From an uncultured Eggerthella sp. (GTDB taxonomy: Bacteria > Actinomycetota > Coriobacteriia > Coriobacteriales > Eggerthellaceae), in NCBI GenBank assembly GCA_900542065.1, contig UQLU01000001.1:124001-188000 (forward strand): 64,000 bases of DNA. Reading direction: 5' to 3'. The position numbers and the translations under genes are program-made. The notes under the pieces were generated by a model. That model saw nothing but the letters and a program-made list of their open reading frames with translations, did no database searches and was not told where the DNA came from. Shown here piece by piece: positions 28,116 to 36,122 of the stretch. Each line of letters begins with the position of its first letter. Position 1 is the first letter of the stretch.

Positions 28116-29196
28116 AGAGCGGGTACTTTGCGCTATGAGTGGTGGTGTTGATAGTTCTGTTGCAGCACGACTTCTTTTGGATGCAGGCTATGAAGTGATT
28201 GGTGTTACGATGGTTCTTTATGACGAGAACTATCATGAAGATACGCTTGAGGAACAAGATTTCCTTACATTGTTTCCTGAAGTTCGAGATGCGCGCAGTG
28301 TTGCGAATACCCTTGACATTGAACATGTTGTTGTTGATTATCGAGATCTGTTCAACAACAAAGTTGTTAACCCTTTTTGTCAGGCGTATTTAGGAGGTCT
28401 TACTCCTAATCCGTGTGTTGAATGCAATAAGTATTTGAAATTTGGAGCGCTTCATGATCTGCGTCGTAAATTAGATTGTGATTATTTGGCCACGGGGCAT
28501 TATGCTCAGATTCGCTTCAATGAAACCACTCGAACTTACGAGCTCTGTAAGGGCTTGGATCCTCGCAAAGATCAAAGCTATGTTCTGTATCATTTACAAC
28601 AAGATGATCTTGCTCATACTTTGTTGCCTCTCGGTGGATTATCTAAAAATGAAACTCGTGTTATAGCCGAACATGCCGGATTTACGAATGCTCAGAAGGA
28701 AGAAAGCCAAGATATCTGTTTTATTCCCGATGGAGACTATGCCTCTTTTATAGAAAGCTATTCAAAATGTAATCCTGCGTCAGGTCCAATTGTTGATAAG
28801 CAAGGAATTGTTCTTGGTAGCCATAAGGGCTTGATGCATTACACCATTGGTCAGCGAAAGGGTTTAGGTGTTGCAGTAGGCGAACCCTTATTTGTTATTA
28901 GGAAAGAGGGCGAATCAAACACGCTTGTGGTTGGCAGGGAATCGGAAACAGGTGTTTGTCGTATTGTGGCAGATAAGGTATCGATTCCTTCAAATGATGA
29001 TTTTTCGAAAGCGATATCGGTCGAAATAAAGATAAATTATCGTGCTCGGTTGCGCCAGGGTAGTGCACAGATAAATGGCAGCACTTTGGAAATCGTATTT
29101 AATGAACCTATTCGTGGTGCTGCGCCTGGACAAGCGGTGGTTTTATACCAGGGAGATCGCGTTGTCGCGGGCGGAACGATTGTTTCTTACGAATAA
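28105..29196 (+). CDS. mnmA: tRNA-specific 2-thiouridylase
   Basis: MnmA puts sulfur on C2 of U34 in tRNA-Lys, -Glu and -Gln. 363 residues: PP-loop MSGGVDSSVAARLL, the first catalytic Cys in TPNPCVECNKYLKFG, ATGHYAQI, DPRKDQSYVLYHL, the second Cys in ESQDICFIPDGDY, and the C-terminal barrel (GQRKGLGVA, RGAAPGQAVVLY). GTG start with AGGAG 6 nt upstream, embedded in the end of larE; the two PP-loop sulfur transferases are thus translationally linked. A terminator follows. Confidence 0.96.
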   Translation: MKNKERVLCAMSGGVDSSVAARLLLDAGYEVIGVTMVLYDENYHEDTLEEQDFLTLFPEVRDARSVANTLDIEHVVVDYRDLFNNKVVNPFCQAYLGGLTPNPCVECNKYLKFGALHDLRRKLDCDYLATGHYAQIRFNETTRTYELCKGLDPRKDQSYVLYHLQQDDLAHTLLPLGGLSKNETRVIAEHAGFTNAQKEESQDICFIPDGDYASFIESYSKCNPASGPIVDKQGIVLGSHKGLMHYTIGQRKGLGVAVGEPLFVIRKEGESNTLVVGRESETGVCRIVADKVSIPSNDDFSKAISVEIKINYRARLRQGSAQINGSTLEIVFNEPIRGAAPGQAVVLYQGDRVVAGGTIVSYE

Positions 29197-29198
29197 CT

Positions 29199-29234
29199 AA
29201 GAATGCCCCGAGTGAAAATTCGAGGCATTCTTTT
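29199..29234 (+). terminator. Terminator after mnmA
   Basis: AAGAATGCC (29199-29207) pairs with GGCATTCTT (29224-29232), extended by three more pairs past one mismatch, and is followed by TTTT. Confidence 0.8.
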
Positions 29235-29282
29235 AAAAACATGATGCAATTAATGTCCGTAGAAATTAATTACTTTTAAGTA

Positions 29283-29929
29283 CTACTGAGTCGAATCATC
29301 TTTTCGCATATTGAGGTATTCCAAAAGTTCACTTCATTTATGGATTCCTACCTTGTCATAAATATGGCGTATGTGGGTGTTGACCGTATGGGGTGATATG
29401 AAAAGTTTATTGGAGATGCCATTAGCGGTGTTGCCTTTAGCAATAAGTTTAAGAATTTCTGCTTCACGTTCAGATAATACAAATTCACTTGCTACTTCAT
29501 TACATATTTCATCTATTTCTGTAGGCTTAACAGGGGCGCTGGTAAGATCGATAATACTTTGTTCTCGTTTGGTGATAGGAATCAACAAGAAGGCTAGTAA
29601 ACAGATACCAAGTACTGCAAGCGGATCCGTAGCAACTTGTGCCAGTGAAGGTGTCATCTCGAAAATTAACGCAATACCATTACCAATAACTATGCCGAAT
29701 CGAGCCGATACTACCGATAAGGTAAACCGGTAGCGGGGGAGAAGAATCCTTTTTGCATGAGGATTCCGAAATACATAATTAGTGATATTTCGATAAGCGA
29801 TGAGATGCACAACGCTCCAATAAAGGAAACGATATACAGGTCTGATGTCAGAATAAAAGCAGCTAAACAGGCTATTCCGACGAGCAAATTAAGGAACTTC
29901 TTGCTGCTGGCGTAGTTAAAGAAAGCTAA
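29283..29929 (-). pseudogene. Decayed LuxR-family regulator with membrane N-terminus
   Basis: The 3' part encodes a LuxR helix-turn-helix (FVLSEREAEILKLIAKGNTANGISNKLF, SPHTVNTHIRHIYDKVGIHK). Reading stops at a TGA (29336-29334), but the same frame continues SELLEYLNMRKDDSTQ to a stop at 29285, the usual family ending, so the TGA looks like a CGA Arg codon mutated to stop. Upstream, the membrane part (LAFFNYASSKKFLNLLVGIACLAAFILTS, VSFIGALCISS) continues in another frame and joins by a one-base shift near 29715-29740. That frame meets a TGA at about 29932, and the first half of the transporter-like N-terminal domain is missing. So there are three lesions: truncation, frameshift, nonsense. It faces away from the caiC-like operon it may once have controlled. 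Confidence 0.85.
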
Positions 29930-30303
29930 TCATTTTCGTAAGCCCTCAAACGTTGTTCCCCCTCCCGCGTATGATGGGCTGGTTTCATCCCCCTCTGGCT
30001 CCCTTTCCAGAGGGGGGATATAGGGGGGGTAAAGGGAAATTAATGTGAGTTGTGACTTATTTCATTGGTGAAATTCAACGAAATTTTCATTCGGTTGGTG
30101 TCGCTTTGGTTTCACATCTGCTTGTAGCTTCGTTTTCTTTGATAAAAACCCACATAGTCTCTCTCCTCTTCTTTTTTCGGAATTCTTTGGTTGCATTCCT
30201 ATGTGGGTTTCTATCAGGGATAACAAAAGGGGATCGTTCAACTTTTTGCAAAAGGGGATTTCAGCAAAGTTGAACTACCTATTCTTCGGAGGAGGAAACG
30301 AAG
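29930..30303. other. Structured intergenic region before caiC-like operon
   Basis: No convincing gene. It holds a G/C-rich hairpin, CCCCCTCTGG (29989-29998) with CCAGAGGGGG (30007-30016); a 12-bp perfect inverted repeat, AAACCCACATAG (30146-30157) with CTATGTGGGTTT (30199-30210), enclosing a pyrimidine-rich loop; an 11-bp direct repeat CAAAAGGGGAT (30224-30234 and 30249-30259); and a 10-bp inverted repeat GTTCAACTTT (30236-30245) with AAAGTTGAAC (30266-30275). The last two lie just before the ribosome site GGAGGAGG and are good candidates for an operator or a leader RNA fold. Confidence 0.6.
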
Positions 30304-31920
30304 ATGACTGATATCGTAGGCAATGAAACGCTTCGTGATTTATGGCAAAGCGTCGTCAGCCGCAGGGGTGATCGTTCGTTTTTAATATTTCATAATCGTA
30401 TTGGGGATATTTTTGAATATACCTATTCAGAATTCGATCAAGATGTAAATCGTATTGCAAACGTGTTCTTGTCGCTTGATATCAAGAAGGGCGATCATGT
30501 TGCTTTGCAGCTGCATAGTTCACCCGAATTCTTAATGTGCTTATTTGGGCTGGCTAAGATTGGCGCTATTGTCGTTCCTGTTAACGAGCAGTATTTAGCT
30601 GATGAGGCTGAATATATCTTACGTACTTCTGGTGCGGTATGCGCGGTTACTGAACCTTTGTTCTTTGAAACTTACGAAGAACTATTACAGCGTGGTTTGT
30701 ATTTTCCTAAGGGCTTATTGGTTGCTCGTGCGGGAAGCGATTCTTCAGAATCAGATATTGATTTTTCTCAGTTCTATACAAAGCCAGGAGAAGAAACAGA
30801 TGGCGTTCAATCCATTTATGACTTCTGGGATATGCGTTGCAAAGAATCCACTGAGCTGCGTGAATATGTTGAACTAAATTCTATGGATCCTTGCCAGATT
30901 ATTTATACCTCTGGCACGACTTCTCGTCCAAAGGGTGTCGTAGTTACTCATGCCAACATGGTCTTTTCTGGTCTATATGGCGACTGGAAAGTTTCGCTGC
31001 GCGGTTCCGATCGCGTGCTTAGTTCTATGCCCGCATGTCATTCTAACTTCCAGCTAGCGGCGCTTATGCCCGTAATTACTGCTGGTGCCACCATAATTAT
31101 TGTTGAGAAGTATTCAGCCCGTCGTTTTTGGAGGCAGGTGCAACACTATCGGGCTACGGTTATTCAGTGTGTTGCAATGATGCTGCGTACGTTGATGCTC
31201 CAGCCAGTTTCTGACCATGAACAAAAGCATCACGTTCGTGAAGTGCTCTACTTTATTTCCGTTACCGATGCGGAGAAAGAGGCATTTGAAAAACGCTTCA
31301 ACGTAAAAATTATGAATACCTATGGTTCTACCGAATCCATTGGTTGGGCACTTACTGATCCTCCCGTTGGAAAACGAAATTGGCCTTCAGTTGGACGCGC
31401 GGGGCTTGGATATGAAGTACGTATCGCTGATGTGAATGACAAAGAGCTTCCTCATGGTGAAGTAGGCGAAATTCAAATTATGGGTGTTCGTGGACGCTCG
31501 ATAATGTTGGAGTGTTTCAACAATCCTGAAGCAACCAAAGATACCTTTAGTACTGATGGGTGGCTTAAAACAGGGGATCAGGGTTATCAGGACGATAACG
31601 GTTGGTTTTTCTTTGTCGATCGCAAATCGAACATGGTTAAGCGTGCGGGAGAAAACATATCTACAACTGAAATCGAAGAGATACTTGAAGAGCATCCCTA
31701 TATTTCTGAAGCCGCTGTTATCGGCGTCGATGATCCTATTCGAGATCAAGCAATAAAGGCATTTGTGTTGCCTTTAGATAAGAGCAAGGTAACGGTTGAG
31801 GAACTAAAGACGTACTGTGAAAGTAAGATGGCTAAATTTAAAGTACCGTCTTATTTCGAGATCGTTGATGAATTCCCCCGTACTTGCAGTCTCAAGATTG
31901 AAAAGAAGTTACTCAAGTAA
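30304..31920 (+). CDS. CaiC-like acyl-CoA ligase (AMP-forming)
   Basis: 538 residues of the ANL superfamily. The P-loop IIYTSGTTSRPKGVVVTH, the adenylate motif TYGSTESIG, WLKTGDQGY and the C-terminal catalytic Lys region (CSLKIEKKLLK) are present. Similarity to E. coli CaiC (betaine/carnitine-CoA ligase) extends beyond the motifs: EKYSARRFWRQVQHYRATV, MMLRTLMLQP, SRPKGVVVTH and MAKFKVPSYFEI correspond closely to remembered CaiC sequence. Activation of a carnitine-like or other small acid is therefore likely. A strong GGAGGAGG ribosome site precedes ATG. First gene of a three-gene run with a MaoC hydratase and an MFS carrier. Confidence 0.88.
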   Translation: MTDIVGNETLRDLWQSVVSRRGDRSFLIFHNRIGDIFEYTYSEFDQDVNRIANVFLSLDIKKGDHVALQLHSSPEFLMCLFGLAKIGAIVVPVNEQYLADEAEYILRTSGAVCAVTEPLFFETYEELLQRGLYFPKGLLVARAGSDSSESDIDFSQFYTKPGEETDGVQSIYDFWDMRCKESTELREYVELNSMDPCQIIYTSGTTSRPKGVVVTHANMVFSGLYGDWKVSLRGSDRVLSSMPACHSNFQLAALMPVITAGATIIIVEKYSARRFWRQVQHYRATVIQCVAMMLRTLMLQPVSDHEQKHHVREVLYFISVTDAEKEAFEKRFNVKIMNTYGSTESIGWALTDPPVGKRNWPSVGRAGLGYEVRIADVNDKELPHGEVGEIQIMGVRGRSIMLECFNNPEATKDTFSTDGWLKTGDQGYQDDNGWFFFVDRKSNMVKRAGENISTTEIEEILEEHPYISEAAVIGVDDPIRDQAIKAFVLPLDKSKVTVEELKTYCESKMAKFKVPSYFEIVDEFPRTCSLKIEKKLLK

Positions 31921-31984
31921 TTGCACGTACCTTTGTAACTCTCCTTATTTATTGAGAACGCATCCGCAGAGGAAAGGTTACCTA

Positions 31985-32857
31985 ATGACGATCAAAACAG
32001 ATATTGTGGGCAAAGAATTTGGTCCGTTTGTGCGCGATTATACCTTTAAGGATTTAGAGATTTGTGCACTTGGCTGCAATGCTGGCTATGACGGTAAAAC
32101 TGATTTGGAATACATCAATGAAGGCGATGCTAAAGATCCACAGCTTAAAGTGCTGCCGATTTTTGGTGTACCTCTAACGGTTAATGAAGAGATGACTCGT
32201 ACCTTGGACTATGGCTACGATTATTCAGGTTCTCTTCATAATGGCTTTGAAATTCGCCTCCATGCGCCCTTCAAGATGAACGATCATATTGAGACGTTTG
32301 TAACTCAAGCTGCGCTCTACGATCGCGGTGAAGGTCGCGGATGTCTTTCAAAACAGACAGCTAGAAGCTATAGCGCAGATGGTACGCATCTTTGTACCGT
32401 TGAGACATGGGATGTGAGTATCTACGATGGTGGTTGGGGAGGACCAAAACCTCCACGTGATATAGTAGAGATACCTGATCGTGCACCAGATAAGCTAGTT
32501 ACGGAAACTATGCCGTACAACATGCCATTAATCTATCGTTTGATGGGTGACTGGCATCAGCAGCATATCGATTGGTCTTATACCGAGCAAACAGGTCTTG
32601 ATCGACCCATTGCACATGGGGTTAGTCTTGGCGGATTTACTATGCGCCATATCATTTCTAGCTGGTTCCCAGGCGAACCTGAGCGCATGACTCGCTTTAA
32701 AACGCGTATCGCTTCTCCAGTGATACCTGGACAAGCGTTGACCACTCGTATGTGGCAAGTAGGCGAAAAAGAAATCCGTTTTCAGCTGGTTGATTCTGAT
32801 GCCGATCAAACAGGAGCAAAACCACATTTGAATTACGGCATATGCGAATGGGACTAG
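31985..32857 (+). CDS. Double-hotdog MaoC-family hydratase
   Basis: 290 residues from the ATG at 31985, which follows GAGGAAAGG; the longer frame from 31817 overlaps the ligase gene and is not credible. The N-terminal half resembles a degenerate hotdog domain. The C-terminal half carries the hydratase-2 site GDWHQQHIDWSYTEQTGLDRPIAHGVSLGG, where the catalytic Asp and His are kept but the usual Asn-Pro between them is His-Gln. Such proteins hydrate enoyl-CoAs to (R)-3-hydroxyacyl-CoA. Context with a CoA ligase suggests it acts on the ligase product. Confidence 0.85.
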   Translation: MTIKTDIVGKEFGPFVRDYTFKDLEICALGCNAGYDGKTDLEYINEGDAKDPQLKVLPIFGVPLTVNEEMTRTLDYGYDYSGSLHNGFEIRLHAPFKMNDHIETFVTQAALYDRGEGRGCLSKQTARSYSADGTHLCTVETWDVSIYDGGWGGPKPPRDIVEIPDRAPDKLVTETMPYNMPLIYRLMGDWHQQHIDWSYTEQTGLDRPIAHGVSLGGFTMRHIISSWFPGEPERMTRFKTRIASPVIPGQALTTRMWQVGEKEIRFQLVDSDADQTGAKPHLNYGICEWD

Positions 32858-32872
32858 GACTAGGTGAGATTT

Positions 32873-34282
32873 ATGAGGCAGCATCTTAAAACATTAGCAA
32901 AGACGGTTACTACTCCTAAGGTTGTTGTAGAAGCTGTTGGCGATGGGAGTGTTACTCGTTCCATTAAGCATGCTGCTCGTAAAACTATTGACGATGTTGC
33001 AATGACGCCGTTTCTTCGTAAGATCACGTTCTTTTCCAGTGGGGGTGCCTTTTTAGAGGGGTATGCTCTATCGTTAATTGGTGTTGCACTTACTCAAATT
33101 ACTCCATTATTTGAATTAGATTCATTCTGGAGCGCTGCTATTGGCGCTTCAGTTTTTCTCGGTATTTTAGTCGGCGCTATTTTAGGCGGTTATCTTACTG
33201 ACTTAATTGGACGTCGTAAGATGTTCATTATCGACATGATTGCTATCGGCGTCGTGTCAATTCTTTCGATGTTTTCTACCGAGCCTTTGCATCTAGTTTT
33301 GGCGCGTTTCCTTATTGGCTTTTTCGTTGCCGCTGATTATCCTATCTCAACCGCTATGATCACCGAATTTACTTCTAAACGTTATCGTGCCATTGCAATG
33401 GGTATGGTTTCTGCTTCATGGTACTTCGGTGCAACTGCTGCTGCCTTTGTAGGGTTTGCCTTATTCCCGATGGATGATGGCTGGAAGTGGATGCTTGGAA
33501 GCGCTGCTATTCCTTGTTTAATATTGCTTATCGGTCGTCATGATATTCCTGAGTCTCCCTTATGGCTTCGTGCTAAAGGAAGGTTAGAGGAAGCTCGTGC
33601 TGTTATGGATCGCGTCTATGGCGAAGATGTTGACTTCAATGATGAAGAGCAGGTCGGACGCACCAGCATGGCTCAAATTTTCAAGGGTGGTTATTTTAAA
33701 CGAGTTGTCTTTGTAGGATTGCTGATTCTTTGTCAAGTTGTTCCGATGTATGCAATTTACACCTTTGGTCCTGACATCATGACTGCATTTGGTTTGGGCG
33801 AGGGTCGTGACTCAATCTTGGGAGAAGCAGCGGTTAGTTTATTCTTCCTAATTGGCACATTTCCTGCAATGTTTTGGCTGAACTCTATCGGACGTCGTCC
33901 TTTATTGATTGGCTCGCTTGCTTTTATGGCGATTGGTTTAATTATTCTTGGTGTATTCCCTGCAGCTCCCGTAATCGTCATTATTCTTGCTTTTGGTCTG
34001 TATGCATTCTTTAGTGGTGGACCTGGCATTTTGCAGTGGTTGTATCCTAACGAGCTTTTCCCAACATCGGTTCGCGCTTCAGCGGTAGGAATTGCTATTT
34101 CTATTTCACGCGTGGGTACTATTGTTTCAACTTACGGAACACCGCTTATGCTTGAACAGTTTGGCGTCGGTCCAACGATGCTTGTTGCTGCAGGTCTTGT
34201 TGTGCTTGGGCTGGTGCTTTCTATCTTTATGGCTCCTGAAACAAGAGGCAAATCTTTGGCAGAAACAAGCAAAATCCACTAA
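32873..34282 (+). CDS. MFS transporter, sugar/organic acid porter type
   Basis: 469 residues, twelve membrane segments preceded by a 50-residue basic cytoplasmic tail. Sugar-porter-like signatures: GGYLTDLIGRRKMFIIDM after TM2, RFLIGFFVAADYPI with ITEFTSKRYRAIAMG in TM4-5, PESPLWLRAKGRLEEA before the central loop, NSIGRRPLLIG after TM8 and PNELFPTSVRASAVG in TM10. Such carriers move organic cations or aromatic acids as well as sugars. ATG at 32873 follows AGGTGAG; GTG at 32864 is the alternative. Probable uptake system for the substrate of the upstream ligase. Confidence 0.9.
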   Translation: MRQHLKTLAKTVTTPKVVVEAVGDGSVTRSIKHAARKTIDDVAMTPFLRKITFFSSGGAFLEGYALSLIGVALTQITPLFELDSFWSAAIGASVFLGILVGAILGGYLTDLIGRRKMFIIDMIAIGVVSILSMFSTEPLHLVLARFLIGFFVAADYPISTAMITEFTSKRYRAIAMGMVSASWYFGATAAAFVGFALFPMDDGWKWMLGSAAIPCLILLIGRHDIPESPLWLRAKGRLEEARAVMDRVYGEDVDFNDEEQVGRTSMAQIFKGGYFKRVVFVGLLILCQVVPMYAIYTFGPDIMTAFGLGEGRDSILGEAAVSLFFLIGTFPAMFWLNSIGRRPLLIGSLAFMAIGLIILGVFPAAPVIVIILAFGLYAFFSGGPGILQWLYPNELFPTSVRASAVGIAISISRVGTIVSTYGTPLMLEQFGVGPTMLVAAGLVVLGLVLSIFMAPETRGKSLAETSKIH

Positions 34283-34305
34283 CTTCAGTAAGTACATGAT
34301 TTCTT

Positions 34306-34349
34306 AGTCGCATAGAACAGATTATTAATTTCTGTTGCTTTATGTGACT
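34306..34349 (+). terminator. Imperfect hairpin after the MFS gene
   Basis: AGTCGCATA (34306-34314) and TATGTGACT (34341-34349) pair with one mismatch, with inner AACAGA/TCTGTT pairing, and a T-rich stretch follows about 15 nt later. Probable end of the ligase-hydratase-MFS transcript. Confidence 0.5.
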
Positions 34350-34750
34350 GCGTCTATTATTTTTGGCATTTAAGACGTTATGGTACGCATTTTTTGAGAA
34401 AGTAACACATCTAGAAAATCCTAATTCAATAGCATGTAACTAAGTAGACAATATAGGTAACAACCGATTGCTTAGCTGTTCGCCTCCTGAATACTTTCCT
34501 AAAATCATCGAAGAAGAGTATTACTTTTTTAAATATTGCGTACCACCCCTGCAGATTTAGGAAGAAATGTGTACTTTCCCACGAAACTTATCATCTAGTC
34601 GCACTCTGCGATGTAATTAGCTATGCGTAAATTGTAATTATCTAAATTTGCGGCATCTACACTGGCTATATCAAAATGATTCAAGAACAAATGAATATAC
34701 ATTTCTTGCATTATCTGCAGGGGTAGGTCTCAAATCGCAAAAATCTAAAA
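34350..34750. other. Gene-free AT-rich stretch
   Basis: About 400 bp with frequent stops in all frames and no family similarity that I can see. No tRNA-like fold and no clear promoter. It may be a remnant of a lost gene, but nothing readable supports this. Confidence 0.5.
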
Positions 34751-34864
34751 GACGCCTAAGCTATGTAAGCTTAGGCGTCGTATTTTAGAGAGGAGTGGAT
34801 TATGAATCGATGCTGCCCTTTACTTGAAGAAAGGATTTGTCTGTTGAGGGTTAGTAAAGGGCAG
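34751..34864 (-). terminator. Tandem hairpins downstream of the CaiD-like gene
   Basis: GACGCCTAAGC (34751-34761) with GCTTAGGCGTC (34769-34779), an 11-bp stem followed on the minus strand by TTTTAGATTTTT. Nearer the gene, CTGCCCTTTACT (34813-34824) pairs perfectly with AGTAAAGGGCAG (34853-34864). Together they form a strong stop for the minus-strand enoyl-CoA hydratase transcript. Confidence 0.75.
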
Positions 34865-34950
34865 TGGTAGGTGAGGGCTTGTGTTCATGAAATGAACTTT
34901 GTTGTAGAAGTGAACTTCCTTCTACAAAGATTAGCGATCAAGTTGCGCTT

Positions 34951-35736
34951 TTAGCGACCTTTCCAAACTGGTTCGCGCTTCTCAACAAATGCTGCAGGGC
35001 CTTCAATGCCGTCTTCAGTCTTTTCCAAGAAGCGATAAGCTGCATCGCAATACTTCATAGCATCTTCTTCAGACATCTGGTCTGCAGCATGAACAAGGTA
35101 CTTAGTCCACTTAAGAGCCAAAGGAGCGTTCTTTAAGCATTGCTCTGCAAGCTCGATTGCCTTATCCATAACTTCTTCAGCAGGAACTACATAGTTGATA
35201 AGGCCAAGCTTCTGCGCTTCTTCTGCTTTAATCTTCTTACCAGTAAGAAGAAGTTCCATGCAATCTTTGCGGTTGATGTCACGAGCAAGACGAACGATAC
35301 CGCCCGTAGAAGCGATAATGCCCAAGCCTACTTCGGTACAACCAAATTTAGCGCGATCGGATGCTACAACCATGTCGCAGGAAAGTGCGATTTCCATACC
35401 ACCGCCAGCAGCAGAGCCATTGCAAGCAGCAATTACGGGCTTAGAGCACGTGCGAGCAGTTAAACCACCGAAACCATGTTCGGTTACTGTCTGGCATTCT
35501 CCGCCTTCAGAAAGCTCGGAGAGGTCTTCGCCAGCGCAGAATACTTTGCCCGTGCCTGTAACGATAATTGCGCGAACAGCAGGATCAGTCTCTGCATTGT
35601 TCATAATGTTTTCCATGGCTTTTGAAGTTGCACCGTTGAGTGCATTTGCCATGTCAGGACGATTGATGCGGATAATCAGAAGTCCGTCTTCACGGAGCTC
35701 TGATACGACCGTATCGGTTCCATAATAATCTGCCAT
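34951..35736 (-). CDS. CaiD-like enoyl-CoA hydratase/isomerase
   Basis: 261 residues of the crotonase fold. Oxyanion-hole loops are TGTGKVFCAGEDLSEL and NGSAAGGGMEIALSCD; the two catalytic Glu are in GGGMEIAL and GCTEVGLGI. The C-terminus DGIEGPAAFVEKREPVWKGR closely resembles the end of E. coli CaiD (carnitinyl-CoA dehydratase). With the CaiC-like ligase nearby, a role in carnitine- or betaine-type acyl-CoA metabolism is plausible, but no CaiA or CaiB homologue is in the window. AAGGAGG precedes ATG. Divergent from the Ech operon. Confidence 0.87.
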   Translation of the reverse strand: MADYYGTDTVVSELREDGLLIIRINRPDMANALNGATSKAMENIMNNAETDPAVRAIIVTGTGKVFCAGEDLSELSEGGECQTVTEHGFGGLTARTCSKPVIAACNGSAAGGGMEIALSCDMVVASDRAKFGCTEVGLGIIASTGGIVRLARDINRKDCMELLLTGKKIKAEEAQKLGLINYVVPAEEVMDKAIELAEQCLKNAPLALKWTKYLVHAADQMSEEDAMKYCDAAYRFLEKTEDGIEGPAAFVEKREPVWKGR

Positions 35737-36122
35737 TGTTTCCTCCTTGTACTACCTCGTATAGGTAAATAGGTGCATTAAGATTTTTAAACTTCCCATT
35801 TGTGTTTGTAGGAACAACACATGTTCTTAATGCACTTTAGATGGTATGAATTTTGTTGTTTTGCAGCATCGCGAGCTATTGCGTATAGGCTAATTACTTA
35901 AAAAAGACCACTCACTACTTTTTAAGTATTGTGTTGATTAGGGGTTTGTACCACTAGGGGTAGTACTTGATATACACGCGAAAAGGAAACAGATAATTCC
36001 ATTTACCGAGCAATCAAGCGTTCCCCGCGAACACAGGGCAGCATATCTTGGCATTACTACTAGAGTAAATACATCGCCTTTAGGGCGATTTTGTCTATCA
36101 GTTGCAGAAGAGGTGGATGCCC
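35737..36122. other. Intergenic region with echA-leader attenuator-like hairpin
   Basis: 386 bp between divergent genes, so it must hold promoters for both. An imperfect dyad GTACCAC/GTAGTAC lies near 35948-35966. A short terminator-like hairpin, ATCGCC (36073-36078), loop TTTAG, GGCGAT (36084-36089) with TTTT (36089-36092), sits 30 nt before the echA start and could attenuate the operon. No gene seen. Confidence 0.5.

Noticed and set aside
30052..30273. Plus-strand frame of 73 codons before the caiC-like gene
   Set aside because: No ribosome site, odd composition, and it runs across several inverted and direct repeats; better read as non-coding leader.
31817..31984. N-terminal extension of the MaoC hydratase
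   Set aside because: Would overlap the end of the ligase gene by about 100 bp; ATG 31985 has a good ribosome site and begins the recognisable protein.
34350..34750. Possible degraded gene
   Set aside because: Stops in every frame and no recognisable peptide fragments on either strand.
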